A stretch of 64,000 nucleotides of DNA. Origin: Tribonema minus. Lineage: Eukaryota > Sar > Xanthophyceae > Tribonematales > Tribonemataceae. The DNA lies in assembly GCA_017506865.1 (NCBI GenBank), contig JAFCMP010000113.1, positions 1 through 64,000 on the forward strand. The letters run 5' to 3'. The notes under the pieces were generated by a model, which did not search any database, was not told the DNA's origin, and saw only the letters and a list, made by a program, of their open reading frames with translations. This document shows, piece by piece, positions 54,301 to 64,000 of the stretch (position 1 is the first letter of the stretch; each line of letters starts with the position of its first letter). The position numbers and the translations under genes were made by a program.

Positions 54301-57300
54301 GCGGCGTGCGCTGACGCAAGGTTGAGCGTCTTCCGCGAGGCAGCGCTCCGCATGCGAACAGACAAGTAAAGAAAACTACTTTCAATGCGCTGCAACAGCA
54401 TTGCACGCACACAGCGCCCGCAGGCACCTGCAGCAACGCTCAACCTCCAATCGCTCGGTAGCATCTCATCAAGTGACGCGTCGCCCGACTCACCGGCTCG
54501 GCTCGCCGAACGGCACCGCCGGCGGCTGCGGCGGCGGCGCGGCGCCCATCGGCGGCACGCAGTGCACGCTCTGCTGCGCCGCGGCGCCGCACGAGCTGGG
54601 CGTCGTCGACGACTTCCGCCGCAGCGCTCCGCCGCCGCCCTCCGCAGCAGGCGGCGGCGGCGGCGGCTCCGGCGCGCGCACCACCGCCGCCGCGCGCGCC
54701 TTCCGCAGCAGCTCTGCGGCCGTGGGGTCGCCGAGCAGCGCGCGGTGCGCGGCGTTGTTGGCGCTGCCGAGCGCGGCGGCGCCGCTGCTGCCGCGCCGTG
54801 GCTCGTCCGCCGCCGCCGCCGCCGCCGCTGCCGCCGCCGCCAGCATGGCCGCCTCCGTGCGCGCGTTGCCGGCAGGGCGCGCGACCGCCAGCAGCGAGAG
54901 CGCGTTGTCGTCCATGCTCGCGAGGGCGTTGTACGAGGGGGCGGTCGGCGGCGGCGGGCGCGTGGGGCGGCGCGGCGCGGGCGCATCGCGCCGGGCGGCG
55001 CTGTACGCGTGCGGGTGCGGCGCGTTGAGCGCGGTCTGCGGCGGCGCGGCGGCGCGGTCGGTGGAGCGGTGATGATGCGTGCCGTGCGTGTGACCGCATC
55101 TGCTCCAGCGCGCTGCCACGCTGTGTATGCGTTCGTGTATCCGTGAATGAATGCAAGTGCTCAGTTGAATGCATCATCACATGCAGTCAGCGGTGCTGCA
55201 TATACGACGGCGGCAGCGCCGCCCGCCGCAGCTCCCGCACTGCTGCCCCCTTTTTGAGCGCAGCTGGATTGCAGGCAGACATGAAAAGTGCTCAATGCTG
55301 GGTAGAATGGGCGTTACTTACCACGCAGTGGTGGCGCGTGTAGCCGGGCGGCAGCGCGACGCCGCACCGCCGGAGCAGCTCCCGCACCGCCGCCTCCTCT
55401 TTGAGCGCCAGCCGCGCCGCCTGCTCGTCTAGTTCCGTGAGCCTGTCCGACGCCTGCTGCAGCTCCACCAGCGCCTGCGGCAGCGGCGGCGCACGCACGG
55501 GGCGTTGTTCAGCCGCGTCTGTGTTGCAGTGTGTGGCGGTACTGACCGCGACTGTCAGTGCAACAAAGCGCAGTGTAGCGGTTTTTGTCTGCCTGGAGTG
55601 TTCCTGAGCAACTCGCGCAGCTCTTTCGGTCCGATCGCTGCCTTCTGCAGCTCCGCTGTTGACTGCGCACATGGCTGTGCCGCAGCAGAAGCCACTGTGT
55701 CAAAAGCTGCCGGGTTGACAGCCTCTGAAGGGCTGTGCCTCTGACATACCCTGAGGCAGCCCCGCTTGAGACCAGGCACGTCTCAGAAGAGGCGCAAACC
55801 TTAAATGGCCTGAGCACTGACTTGCGTGACAGTGCCGGACAGCACCGACGGCGCCGCGCCGATCGAGCACCGCAATGCGCTGAAAAGGGCGAAGGGGCGC
55901 GTATGGCGGCCCCCAACGCTGAGAAGAGCGAGAGACACAATGCGCAATGCGTCGACGCCCTGGCGCTTGCAGCGCTGCCCGCGACGGCAGTGCCAGCGAC
56001 ATGAAGCCTGTGTGCGCCGCGCACCGCGTGGATGTGTGCGTAGTCAACCCTGACTGTCAGCCACCCCTTAGACCGGGCCATACCAGCATGCGATCCGTGC
56101 CGGGCAATATAGCACTTAGTGCTCGCGCTGATTGGAACGGATGGTGACTGACGTGCACGTCTGCTGCGTCAGCGCTCTTCTGCATGAATCGATTGTCGCG
56201 TGCTGCAGCGAACATATACCCCCAGAGTGCCTTGATCTTAGGGCTGGGTGTGAAGCTCACCTTGTCCTGCTCGCGATCGATTCTGAACTGCAGAATGCGC
56301 GGCTTTAGAGAGGCGGGGTCTATCATCTCGGAGTCCCTGCGAGCCGAGATAGCAGCAGACGGCACAGGACACGCAATGAGAATGAAGGCAGCGCCGTAGG
56401 TTGTGTGTGTCCTCGTGAAGGCACCCTTTGAGTCAACCAACCGCCTGCAGGGAGTAGGTGTAGCGCATATGCGGGGTATGCTGCACACACAAACATGCGC
56501 GCGCGTGTCAGATGAATACCCAAGGCACGATGGGGTGCATGACAACATGCCGCATGGAAAGGCCTACTAAGGCATTCTTAGCTTTCCGCCGCTTAAGTTC
56601 AACTTCAAATCCTCATCAACCGCGCCAATGTCCGCCTGCCTGGACCCAGTTATGCCCCATCGCATCAGCGCCTCGCTGCACAAGCGACGTGAGCGCGGGC
56701 AATAGCGCCCTCACTGCGCTTGCAACACACTGCGGCGCCAGTTGAGAGCGCGTTTCTACATGCATACCTACATGCAGGCACTGCTGCGCAACTGCAACGC
56801 CGCAAGCGCTCAACGGCGACAGCGCCGACTTGTCTGGCGCCCCGGCCCATGCATGCACAACCCACTTGCAGTGCGGAGCTGGTTCGAAGCACGGCGTTAC
56901 CCTGCCGCTCGGCGCTGCTGACCCCAATCCCTTCCCCCCAGCTCCTGACCCTGATTGTGTAGAGTCTATACCCCTACGTACCTGTCTGCGCCTGTGCGCT
57001 TGAAAAACCGCGATCGCTGGCTGCCGTCGCCCGCGGCGCCCTTCATGTTGGCCCACTCAAACGACTTGGAGTGCATCCAGACCAGCATGGCCTCCGCCGG
57101 CGCCTTGCCGTTGCGGCGCTCGACCTGCGCCGCGATTGCGCGCGTGTATGCATACGGAGACGACAAGTGTGAAAACGGGCAGTGCACAAGCCTGCGCACT
57201 GGCAAATTGAAGGCCACCACAGGAAGAAGTGGGCAGCAGCGAAATTAGGGGAGGGGGAGGGAGGCTGAAATTGACACTGATCATGAGCATTTGAACTCTG

Positions 57301-60300
57301 CACCTCTGTTTTGATGTGCAGCACAAGCCACTCTCAACATGCCTAGGCTGACGTTACCTACTTGCTCGCCAGAATGGCATGTGACGGGTGCCTGCATGAT
57401 GCGCGGGGCGCCGCGTTCAAGGCGCGAGTCCTTGTGCTTGACACACACAGCAGAGCCCAAGAAGCGTTTAGAGTGAGGCCGTCCTCTGCATACCCTTGTT
57501 GTGCCGTGCTGCCTTTCCGGACATCCAGCGTGTCAGCGCGGTGCAGTCTACTTCAAAACCACACTTCATCTCACACAGCAGGAACGACACGCGATGGCCT
57601 CACCTGCGCGGCGTGCCCCTCCGCGCGGTGCGGTCATCACTTCAACATTGGACTTCAACACACACAAAAGACATCACGAACAGCACGATGGACGCCTCAC
57701 CTGCGCGGCGCGCCCCACCGCGGGGTGCGGTCACTACTTCAACACTGAACTTCAACACACACAAAAGACATCACGAACAGCGCGATGGACGCCTCACCTG
57801 CGCGGCGCGCCCCTCCGCGGGGTGCGGTCACTACTTCAACACTGAACTGCAACACACAACCCTGATACTAACTCTAATCCGTCACGAGGGACGCGCCGCG
57901 GGGTGCCGTCACTACTTCAGCACTGACCTTCAACACACAGCCCTAATCCTAATCCTTCACGAACAGCGCGATGGACGCCTCACCTGCGCGATGCGCCCCT
58001 CCGCCGCAAGCGCGAACGTCGCCGCGTCCAGCGGCAGCTTCTCCGCCTCGGCGTGCACGTGCGCGAGCGCGCGCTCCGCCATGCCCGCCCCCCACGCCTC
58101 CTGGATCACCGAGAACAGGCCCTCCTCCGCGAGCCGCACGACGCACTGCGGCAGCGGCCCGCGCTGCATCACGGTCGGGTGCCCCAGCGCCGACGACGCG
58201 AGCACGGCGCCCGCCGCGTCGCCCAGCGGGTTGTGCAGGAACTCGGCGTAGCGCTGCACGATGGCCGCGGTGCGCTGCGCGGGGGTCTGTGGCGGCGGCG
58301 GCGCCGCCGCCGCTGCGGCCGCGAGCGCCGCTGCGGCGTACGGATCCTCTTCACCCGCTGCCGCTGCTGCCGCTGCTGCCGCCGCCGCCGCCGTCGCAGC
58401 CGCCGCCGCCGCTGCTGCTGCCTCTGTGGCTGCCTGCTGCGGCGGCTGCTGCTGCTGCGCTGCTACCGGCGCGGCTGCGGCTGCAGCCGGTGCTGCTGCC
58501 GGCACAGGCGGCGGCGCTGCCGCCACCGCCGCTACTGGTGGTGCGGCAGCGGCTGGCGCCGCTGCTGCCGGAGCTGCGGCGGCAGCAGCTCCGTTGATTG
58601 GCGCAGCAGGCGTCGCAGGCGCTACAGCGGGCACCGCCGGTGCGACGGGCTTTGCCTCTGGTGCCGGCGCATCTGCCATGAGAATGGCATTCTTCAAGGC
58701 GTCAATGTGGTCAATCATAGAGCGCGCCATCTGCTGCGTCACCGCTGGCCGCTCGTTGACCGGCGCTTCTGTGGGCGACCCATTCGCAGCGCAGGGGGAG
58801 CCTTGCCCCTTGTCGATGGACTGCACAGTGGCGGCGCAGGGGGGAGAGCGGGTGTGTGTGTGTGACGATGCCAGCATTCATTACTGCTGAGGCCTTGTTG
58901 TTCATACGTGTAGGTGCCACACGTGAGATCCGCCATACTGGCATCACCTACAACAGAGTGATCACACTTGCACTCCTGAACAGGCCTTCGGATGGATGGT
59001 GAACATTGGCAGGCGTGATACACGTGTCAAGACACGGACACCGCCGACGTCAACCACCGCCGCGGCTTGGCAAATAGCAGTCCACAGAGGCGACAACGGC
59101 GCTGTGAGCACACGGGAACCTTCTCGCCGGTTCGACATGTGACTGCTGAACACACTAGCCGAAGAGACTGCCACGACGCGCACGCTCACTGAGCACCACC
59201 GCCAGCCGCGCACTGTCACGCCCCCGGACACTTGCAACAGCGTGCAGCGCCGCAGGCAGCGCGCACGGCGCCTTTCAGGCCAATGCTTTAGGCCACGTGC
59301 CCCGCCCTGCCCCCGGCGCACTCGACAGCGCCCACTGACCCCCCCCCACAGTGTCACGCGGCGGCGGCGACGACGTGCGACGCACCTCGAGGTCCAGCTG
59401 ATCGCCCATGACGGCCTTCGCCGTCGCGATGAGACCCGCCGACAGGCCGCCCTGCTCGAGGACGCCCTTGGCAGAGGGCTCGGAGCTGTTGGCGCTGCAC
59501 TGGTCCGCCAGGATGAGGCCAAGCGCCTGGACATGCGGGAGGGGTGCGCAAGGACGGAGGCACCGATGGAGAATCAGATCCGCTGCCGGAGATTCAGACT
59601 CGCTGTAGGAGAGTCAGACTGGCTGCCTGAGAGTCAGGCTCGCCGCAGCGCCACCGCTACAAGCGCCGCCACCATACGTCAAGTGGCTGCTCCTAGAATT
59701 GCAGGTCTGTGCAATGATGAGTAAATGCACTGGTGAACGGGTGTGTCAACTGCAATAATGCACAGGTGAGACTCCTCGTTAGTACCTGGCCTCAGCTGTG
59801 TAGCGATGCAAGGAGTTTCAGTAAGGCCACACCAATGACGATCTGCAGCTAGGTGCGCGCAAATGACGCGCAGTGCATTGCCGGCCGATCCTGTTTGTCG
59901 CTGCCTATGATACAAGCCATTCCTGGCCATTACACAATCGACACATGCCCGTTATGATCCATTAGATCGGTAAAGTGCCCTGTGAACTACCCACCTGACA
60001 CATAATCACTCATTGGAACTCACGGGCTAGATACACTGCAAGATGTCATTTGCAGAACAAAATGTGGTAGCTTCAATTGCACCATTTACAGCGGCCTAAC
60101 AATTTGCCAAGCTGCATGCTCAAATTGAACATGATTGACTATCGCGAGGAACATCCGGCGAAGATACAGGCATACGGAAGGCAGTGCACACACTTTGACA
60201 CTCAGTTACTGCAGCTGCTAATGAAAAAAATTGTTCATTTTCAGTCAGCCAATGAAACTGCATGTGGTGTCATGGCAACGGGTTCGTCTGAAGATTCACA

Positions 60301-63300
60301 GTCAAACTGACCGCTAGACTACTGCGCAATGCCTTTCTGATGTATGACAACTTGGCTGTCAGTTTGTGTACTAGCCCCTGTGCAGGGGCTGAAAGAAGTC
60401 GGCACAACTTGCTGCGCTTGTCGTCCGCCTGCACTTTTAGGGTGAGTGCACACTCGACAGTACAGCAAACTTCAACTTCTAAAAAACGGTGCAGCTTCTG
60501 GATCCGTTTAAACAACGACGTCGGCTGCTCTAAATCACATGCAAACCACACCTCAACTCACCTGCAGAACGTCCAGCACCAGCCGCACTTCCAGCAGGTC
60601 ATCGCCGCCGTCCGCGCCCCCTCCCCCCGCCGCCGCGCCTGCGCCGCGCACCCCCAGCCCCCCCCCTTCCGCCAGGCACGGGTGGTCCATGCGGCTCATC
60701 TGCTGCCGCACGATGCTGCGCAGCTCCGGCTCCGAGCGCGGGCGCCCGCTCGCGCCGAGCGTTTGCAGCACCAGCGCCGCGACGACAAGCGCGAGCGACG
60801 GCGGCACCGGCAGCGGCTGCATGGCCGACGGCAGCTGGTGCTGCTGCTGCTGCTGCACCGGTACAGGCGCCGCCTGCAGAGCTGGTGCCGCCGCAGCCAG
60901 CGGCGCTGCTGCAATTGCTGGCGGCGCAGCGGCCGCTGCCTGAGGCACAGTCGCCACTGCAGGCGGCGGGGGCAGTGTCGCCACTGCTGACGGCAGAGCT
61001 GCCGCCACGGCAGCTGGCGGCGCTGATGTAATCGCTGCCGCCGGCGCTGCTGTCACTGCTGCCAGCACTGGTGTGGGCGGCTCAAGCACAAGTCCAGACG
61101 CAGGCGCCATCAAACGGGGCAGTGGCGCAGCTGGCGCGGGCTCCGCTGCTGCCTTTTGTGCGCCTGTGTGCGCTGCTTGTGAGGCGGCCACCGCGGTGAC
61201 AGGCGCAGCTGGCTCTGCCTTCACCAATACGGCGGCACCAGAGGCTGTGGCAGCAGCAGCTGCGGCAGGCAGGGGCACCTGTGCAGGTGGTGCGGGTGCC
61301 GGAGCATGCGTACTGGCATGCGCCTGCACAGGCGTGCCTGCTGGCGCAATGCCAATTTCCATAGGTGAAGTGGGTGCTGCAAAGACGGCACATACTGGTA
61401 CAGAATCGGAAGTGGTAGCAACAGCGTCAGCAACTGCGCTACTAGCAGCAGCTGTGGTTGCTGGCGCTGGCGGCATGGGCTTGGCTGCCACTTGCGACAG
61501 CATCGCTGGCGCTGCCGCTGCTGCCGTCGACGGCAGAGCTGCAGGTGCCACGTGCACAGAAGCAGCCGCCGCCTGTGGCGCATCTGCCGCCTGCCGCTGC
61601 GGCGCCGCCGTCGCGACAGCTGGCGCCGTGTCGAGGGGCGCGTGCTGCAGCACTAAGGGCGGGTCCACGCCGTACACCGCAGCGGGGTGCACGAATTTCA
61701 GCGCAGGCGAATTGGGGCCGCCTGCGCGATGCTGCAGCTGCTGCCGCTGCAGCAGCTGCTGCTGCTGCGCCTTGCGCGTGCGCGCGAGCGCTGGCTGCGC
61801 CGCAGTGGTCGCTGCTGGAGGCGCCTTCCGTTTATTGTCACTGTGCTCCTGCTGCGGCGACTGCGGCCGCGGACGCTTCCGGCGCACCTCAGGCGGCGGG
61901 CTTGGCGTACTCGCCCTGGCAGCAGCAGGGCATTCAATCACAAGTGTCACTGCCAGGTACAGTGGCCCCAGCTCAGGGGCCAGCCAAAAGCGACATGAAG
62001 CTGCATGGCAATTATGTGTCCGGTGGCGACTGCCTCTGCAATGACGAATGACGCTCACAACAAGCAGCTGAATATGCATCCTTCAAAAACACCGAGAGCC
62101 GGCGAGTCTCGGTGATGCAGCGCTCTGACACATATCTGCCAAATGGGTCACAGATGGTCGATTCAAATTATGCGAAACTAATGCTGGCGTCATAAGAACC
62201 GCGTGAAAGTTGCGTGCCACAAAGCAGCAAATAATCACTAATGCATGCAGCGCAAGTGCTGGCACCTGTCCATACACCGCTCTGACCTCCTATCTTCAGA
62301 GTTCGCATGATTGATAAACCTCTCCAAATTTGTGCCGGATTGTGAAAACCGCCATGGCCTCATTTCACACTGAATTGGGCTAGGAGGCGTGACTTGACTA
62401 TTTCAATAATGAACATGATCGCTCTGTGCATTCTCACCTCTCGTACGAAGGTCCCATCCTTCCGTGCGCTCCACGCCCGCCCGCTGACGGCCGCTTTTCT
62501 TGAGATTCTGTTGACCAGGCGCACGTGACCATGCTATGTGTTGCCTCTCCTTCCACTGTTTGCTCTTGCAGCTGCGCCAGCTCCTCTGGACGCCGCCGCG
62601 AGGGTGATAAGCCGCAGAGCCCAAGTAGAGACTCAACGGCAGCCGCCGTCGCCGCCTCTGCTGCTGACACTTCGAGAATGGTGACACTAGGCTTCGCCGC
62701 TGCCTGCGTAGCGTTCTTGCTGCCTACGCTGCTACCTGCGCTTCGATGGTCGTTGTGTTGGCGTGGCAGCGGCCGTCTCGGCGGACGATCGCCGTGAACC
62801 ACCTTGCAGGTTTGCGCTCAGCAGCAGCGACGCGCTGCTGCTGCGGCTCAGAGAAAACACCGGCTTGCCTCGATGCTGGCGCTTGCCTCTCTTGCGCCTG
62901 CAGATGTTGCAACGGCACTCCGCGTGAACAGATGCGTGCTGGCGACTTTGGATATGATGATGAGGCGCCAGACGACCACCTGAGACCTCACTAAGGCTGT
63001 TGCTGGAGCAGCGCTTTACTAATGAGGTATCTGCTGCGTGCGCAGCACGCACCTGGTGCGCCGTGTGCGTCAAACAGACCCCATATCTTTCAGAAGTGCC
63101 AGCGGAGCAACTGGCACTGCTTTCGAGCTTCCACTCTGTCGCATTCTGCACGGCTATGCAGCTCATGCAAACGCCTGATGCTGGATATCCTGCGCTTGAG
63201 TTGCGACAATGATCATTTCGATGCAGAGCTATGGCGCCAACCTCTTCTGACTGCATGCATATTTGAGCCAACGCCTCACCTCGATCGCACGTTCACCAAG

Positions 63301-63389
63301 GCCACGCCAGGCACACAGATGAACCGGCGCCGTCGGTGAAGCTGCTGATAGAAGTCTTCAGTCCATGCATTGAGCTCGGCGGCCTCGAC
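51353..63389 (-). CDS. Large Ala/Pro/Gln-rich probable nuclear protein with C-terminal AT-hook; family unrecognised
   Basis: Exons supported by frame, composition and splice sites (minus strand): 63389-63280, 61915-60562, 59526-59386, 58820-57984, 57124-56982, 56336-56261, 55474-55322, 55035-54494, 53521-52865, 52352-52249, 51743-51353. Phases join from 61915 down to 55035 and from 53521 to the stop; the link between 55035-54494 and 53521-52865 and the parts upstream of 61915 are less sure. There is a basic NLS-like stretch (EVRRKRPRPQSPQ) and conserved-looking blocks: SIVRQQMSRMDHPCL, VRLVLDVLQALGLILADQC, AMLVWMHSKSFEWANMKGA, ILQFRIDREQDK, ALVELQQASDRLTELDEQ. The C-terminus has an AT-hook (KRGPGRPPGSK). 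The 63280 exon (WTEDFYQQLHRRRRF) faintly recalls an ARID helix but is too short to assign. Chromatin or transcription role inferred only from composition and AT-hook. The 5' end was not located. Confidence 0.55.
57592..57920 (-). repeat. Tandem copies of exon 58820-57984 3' end plus donor
   Basis: Four units of about 95-100 bp, with the exon end at about 57602, 57699 and 57796 plus a truncated one at about 57888-57912, repeat the GGGGCGC...CGCAG|gtgaggcgtcc junction and the following intron, including cacttcaac and cttcaacacac. Confidence 0.85.
58350..58620. repeat. GCC/GCT/GCA triplet-rich coding tract
   Basis: Nearly continuous Ala-coding triplets on the minus strand with a short Gln run (QQQQPPQQ), part of the large nuclear protein. 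Confidence 0.85.
60373..60390. other. Perfect 18-bp palindrome
   Basis: AGCCCCTGTGCAGGGGCT, within an intron of the large nuclear gene. No function can be assigned. Confidence 0.6.
62088..62114. other. Short perfect hairpin
   Basis: CACCGAGA and TCTCGGTG pair across a 9-base loop upstream of exon 61915-60562. No function assigned. Confidence 0.5.
62434..62802 (-). CDS. Possible further exon of the large nuclear gene
   Basis: A frame coding VTILEVSAAEAATAAAVESL and SRRRPEELAQLQEQ has the composition of the neighbouring exons and lies in the right strand and place. Clean splice sites in a matching phase were not found, so borders are unknown. Confidence 0.3.
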   Translation of the reverse strand: MVHGDRPPRRPLPRQHNDHRSAGSSVGSKNATQAAAKPSVTILEVSAAEAATAAAVESLLGLCGLSPSRRRPEELAQLQEQTVEGEATHSMVTCAWSTESQEKRPSAGGRGAHGRMGPSYER

Positions 63390-64000
63390 CTGGGGCTGTT
63401 GGCAAGCACACCTCTCCACACACACACACCAAGTTTTTTCGCGCTGCTGCGGTTGACGAGTCAAAGAGTCAGAGTCAGAGGGGGGGGGGGGATCTTGAGC
63501 GCTTGTTGTGATGGCGCGCAGGACAGAGTAGAAGAACTGCTACTTATGTAATGCCACAGTGGGTTGTGCGCTAAGACAGGCCGTTGCGCTGTTGGTGTTT
63601 CAGGCAACCAGAGCGCAATGGCTATGTATACATGCTGCATGTCACCAATCTCAGCACTACTGTCTCGTTTAATTTCAAAAGCTGCGAATGCTGTCAAACC
63701 AGCAGTCGTACCCTTATGACTGCTGTGCAAGCAGGCAAATGCTATTGAAGCTGCAGTGCCAGCGTGTGCAAGTATGCTGCATGCTGCAGACAACATTCTG
63801 CAGCACCAGCAGCAGCTGTGCAGCACAGCAGGGGCACTCGCATCAGCGCCTCGGTGTTGTGGCAATTAGGACAATCCAAACACGCTACCATCGTTGACTG
63901 ACCTAGTTATGTCAAGAAACTTGCCTGGCGCAGCTGGTTTGTGCTGTTCACCGTCGGTGGTGAGACCTGCAACATGTGACAGCACCAAGTCATCCCAGCA

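Noticed and set aside
61073-62044. Long Ala-rich plus-strand frame opposite the large nuclear gene
   Set aside because: Antisense to the exon 61915-60562; arises from repeated GCN triplets without stops.

Overview
This window is nuclear DNA of a eukaryote, most likely a GC-rich, intron-rich unicellular alga. The genes are broken into short exons with mostly GT-AG junctions and C-rich 3' splice tracts. They include an assimilatory nitrate reductase and a bacterial-type tyrosyl-tRNA synthetase whose N-terminus looks like a bipartite presequence: a signal-peptide-like core ending in ARAF, then an R/S/T-rich stretch. That is the pattern for plastids of secondary red origin, so a haptophyte or stramenopile is my best guess. 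It is an inference; no marker gene fixes the taxon.

Layout. 1-6061 (+): 3' part of a nitrate reductase gene (end of the Mo-domain dimerisation region, cytochrome b5, FAD and NAD domains). 6062-8310: intergenic. 8311-16744 (-): an 11-exon fumarate reductase flavoprotein fused to a cytochrome-b5-reductase-like module. 16745-19503: intergenic with a hairpin MITE and dispersed repeats. 19504-27920 (+): organellar tyrosyl-tRNA synthetase, 8 exons. 27921-42088: repeat-rich accessory region with two diverged copies of an Smr-domain gene, a mitochondrial-type tRNA-Trp-like insertion, a hairpin-rich segment, a 2.2-kb near-perfect palindrome carrying an unknown coiled-coil protein gene, and a 330-bp in-frame tandem repeat. 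42089-47205 (-): folylpolyglutamate/dihydrofolate synthase with a TA-flanked MITE in its first intron. 47388-49866 (+): YJU2/CCDC94 splicing factor, divergent from the folate gene over a 182-bp shared upstream region. 51353 to about 63389 (-): a large Ala/Pro/Gln-rich probable nuclear protein with a C-terminal AT-hook, unidentified.

The most striking observation cuts across genes. In nitrate reductase, fumarate reductase, TyrRS and the large nuclear gene, introns hold tandem, progressively decayed copies of the neighbouring exon end together with its splice site. Copies beside the functional exon are nearly identical to it and those further into the intron are more degenerate, as if junction copies are repeatedly born at the exon edge and pushed inward. 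One TyrRS intron has eight such copies in 1.1 kb. I know of no named element that explains this.

Functionally, nitrate reductase (nitrate assimilation) and the fumarate reductase fusion are both NAD(P)H-driven flavoenzymes and lie tail to tail; the other genes are housekeeping (organelle translation, folate, splicing). No operon-like organisation is expected or seen.
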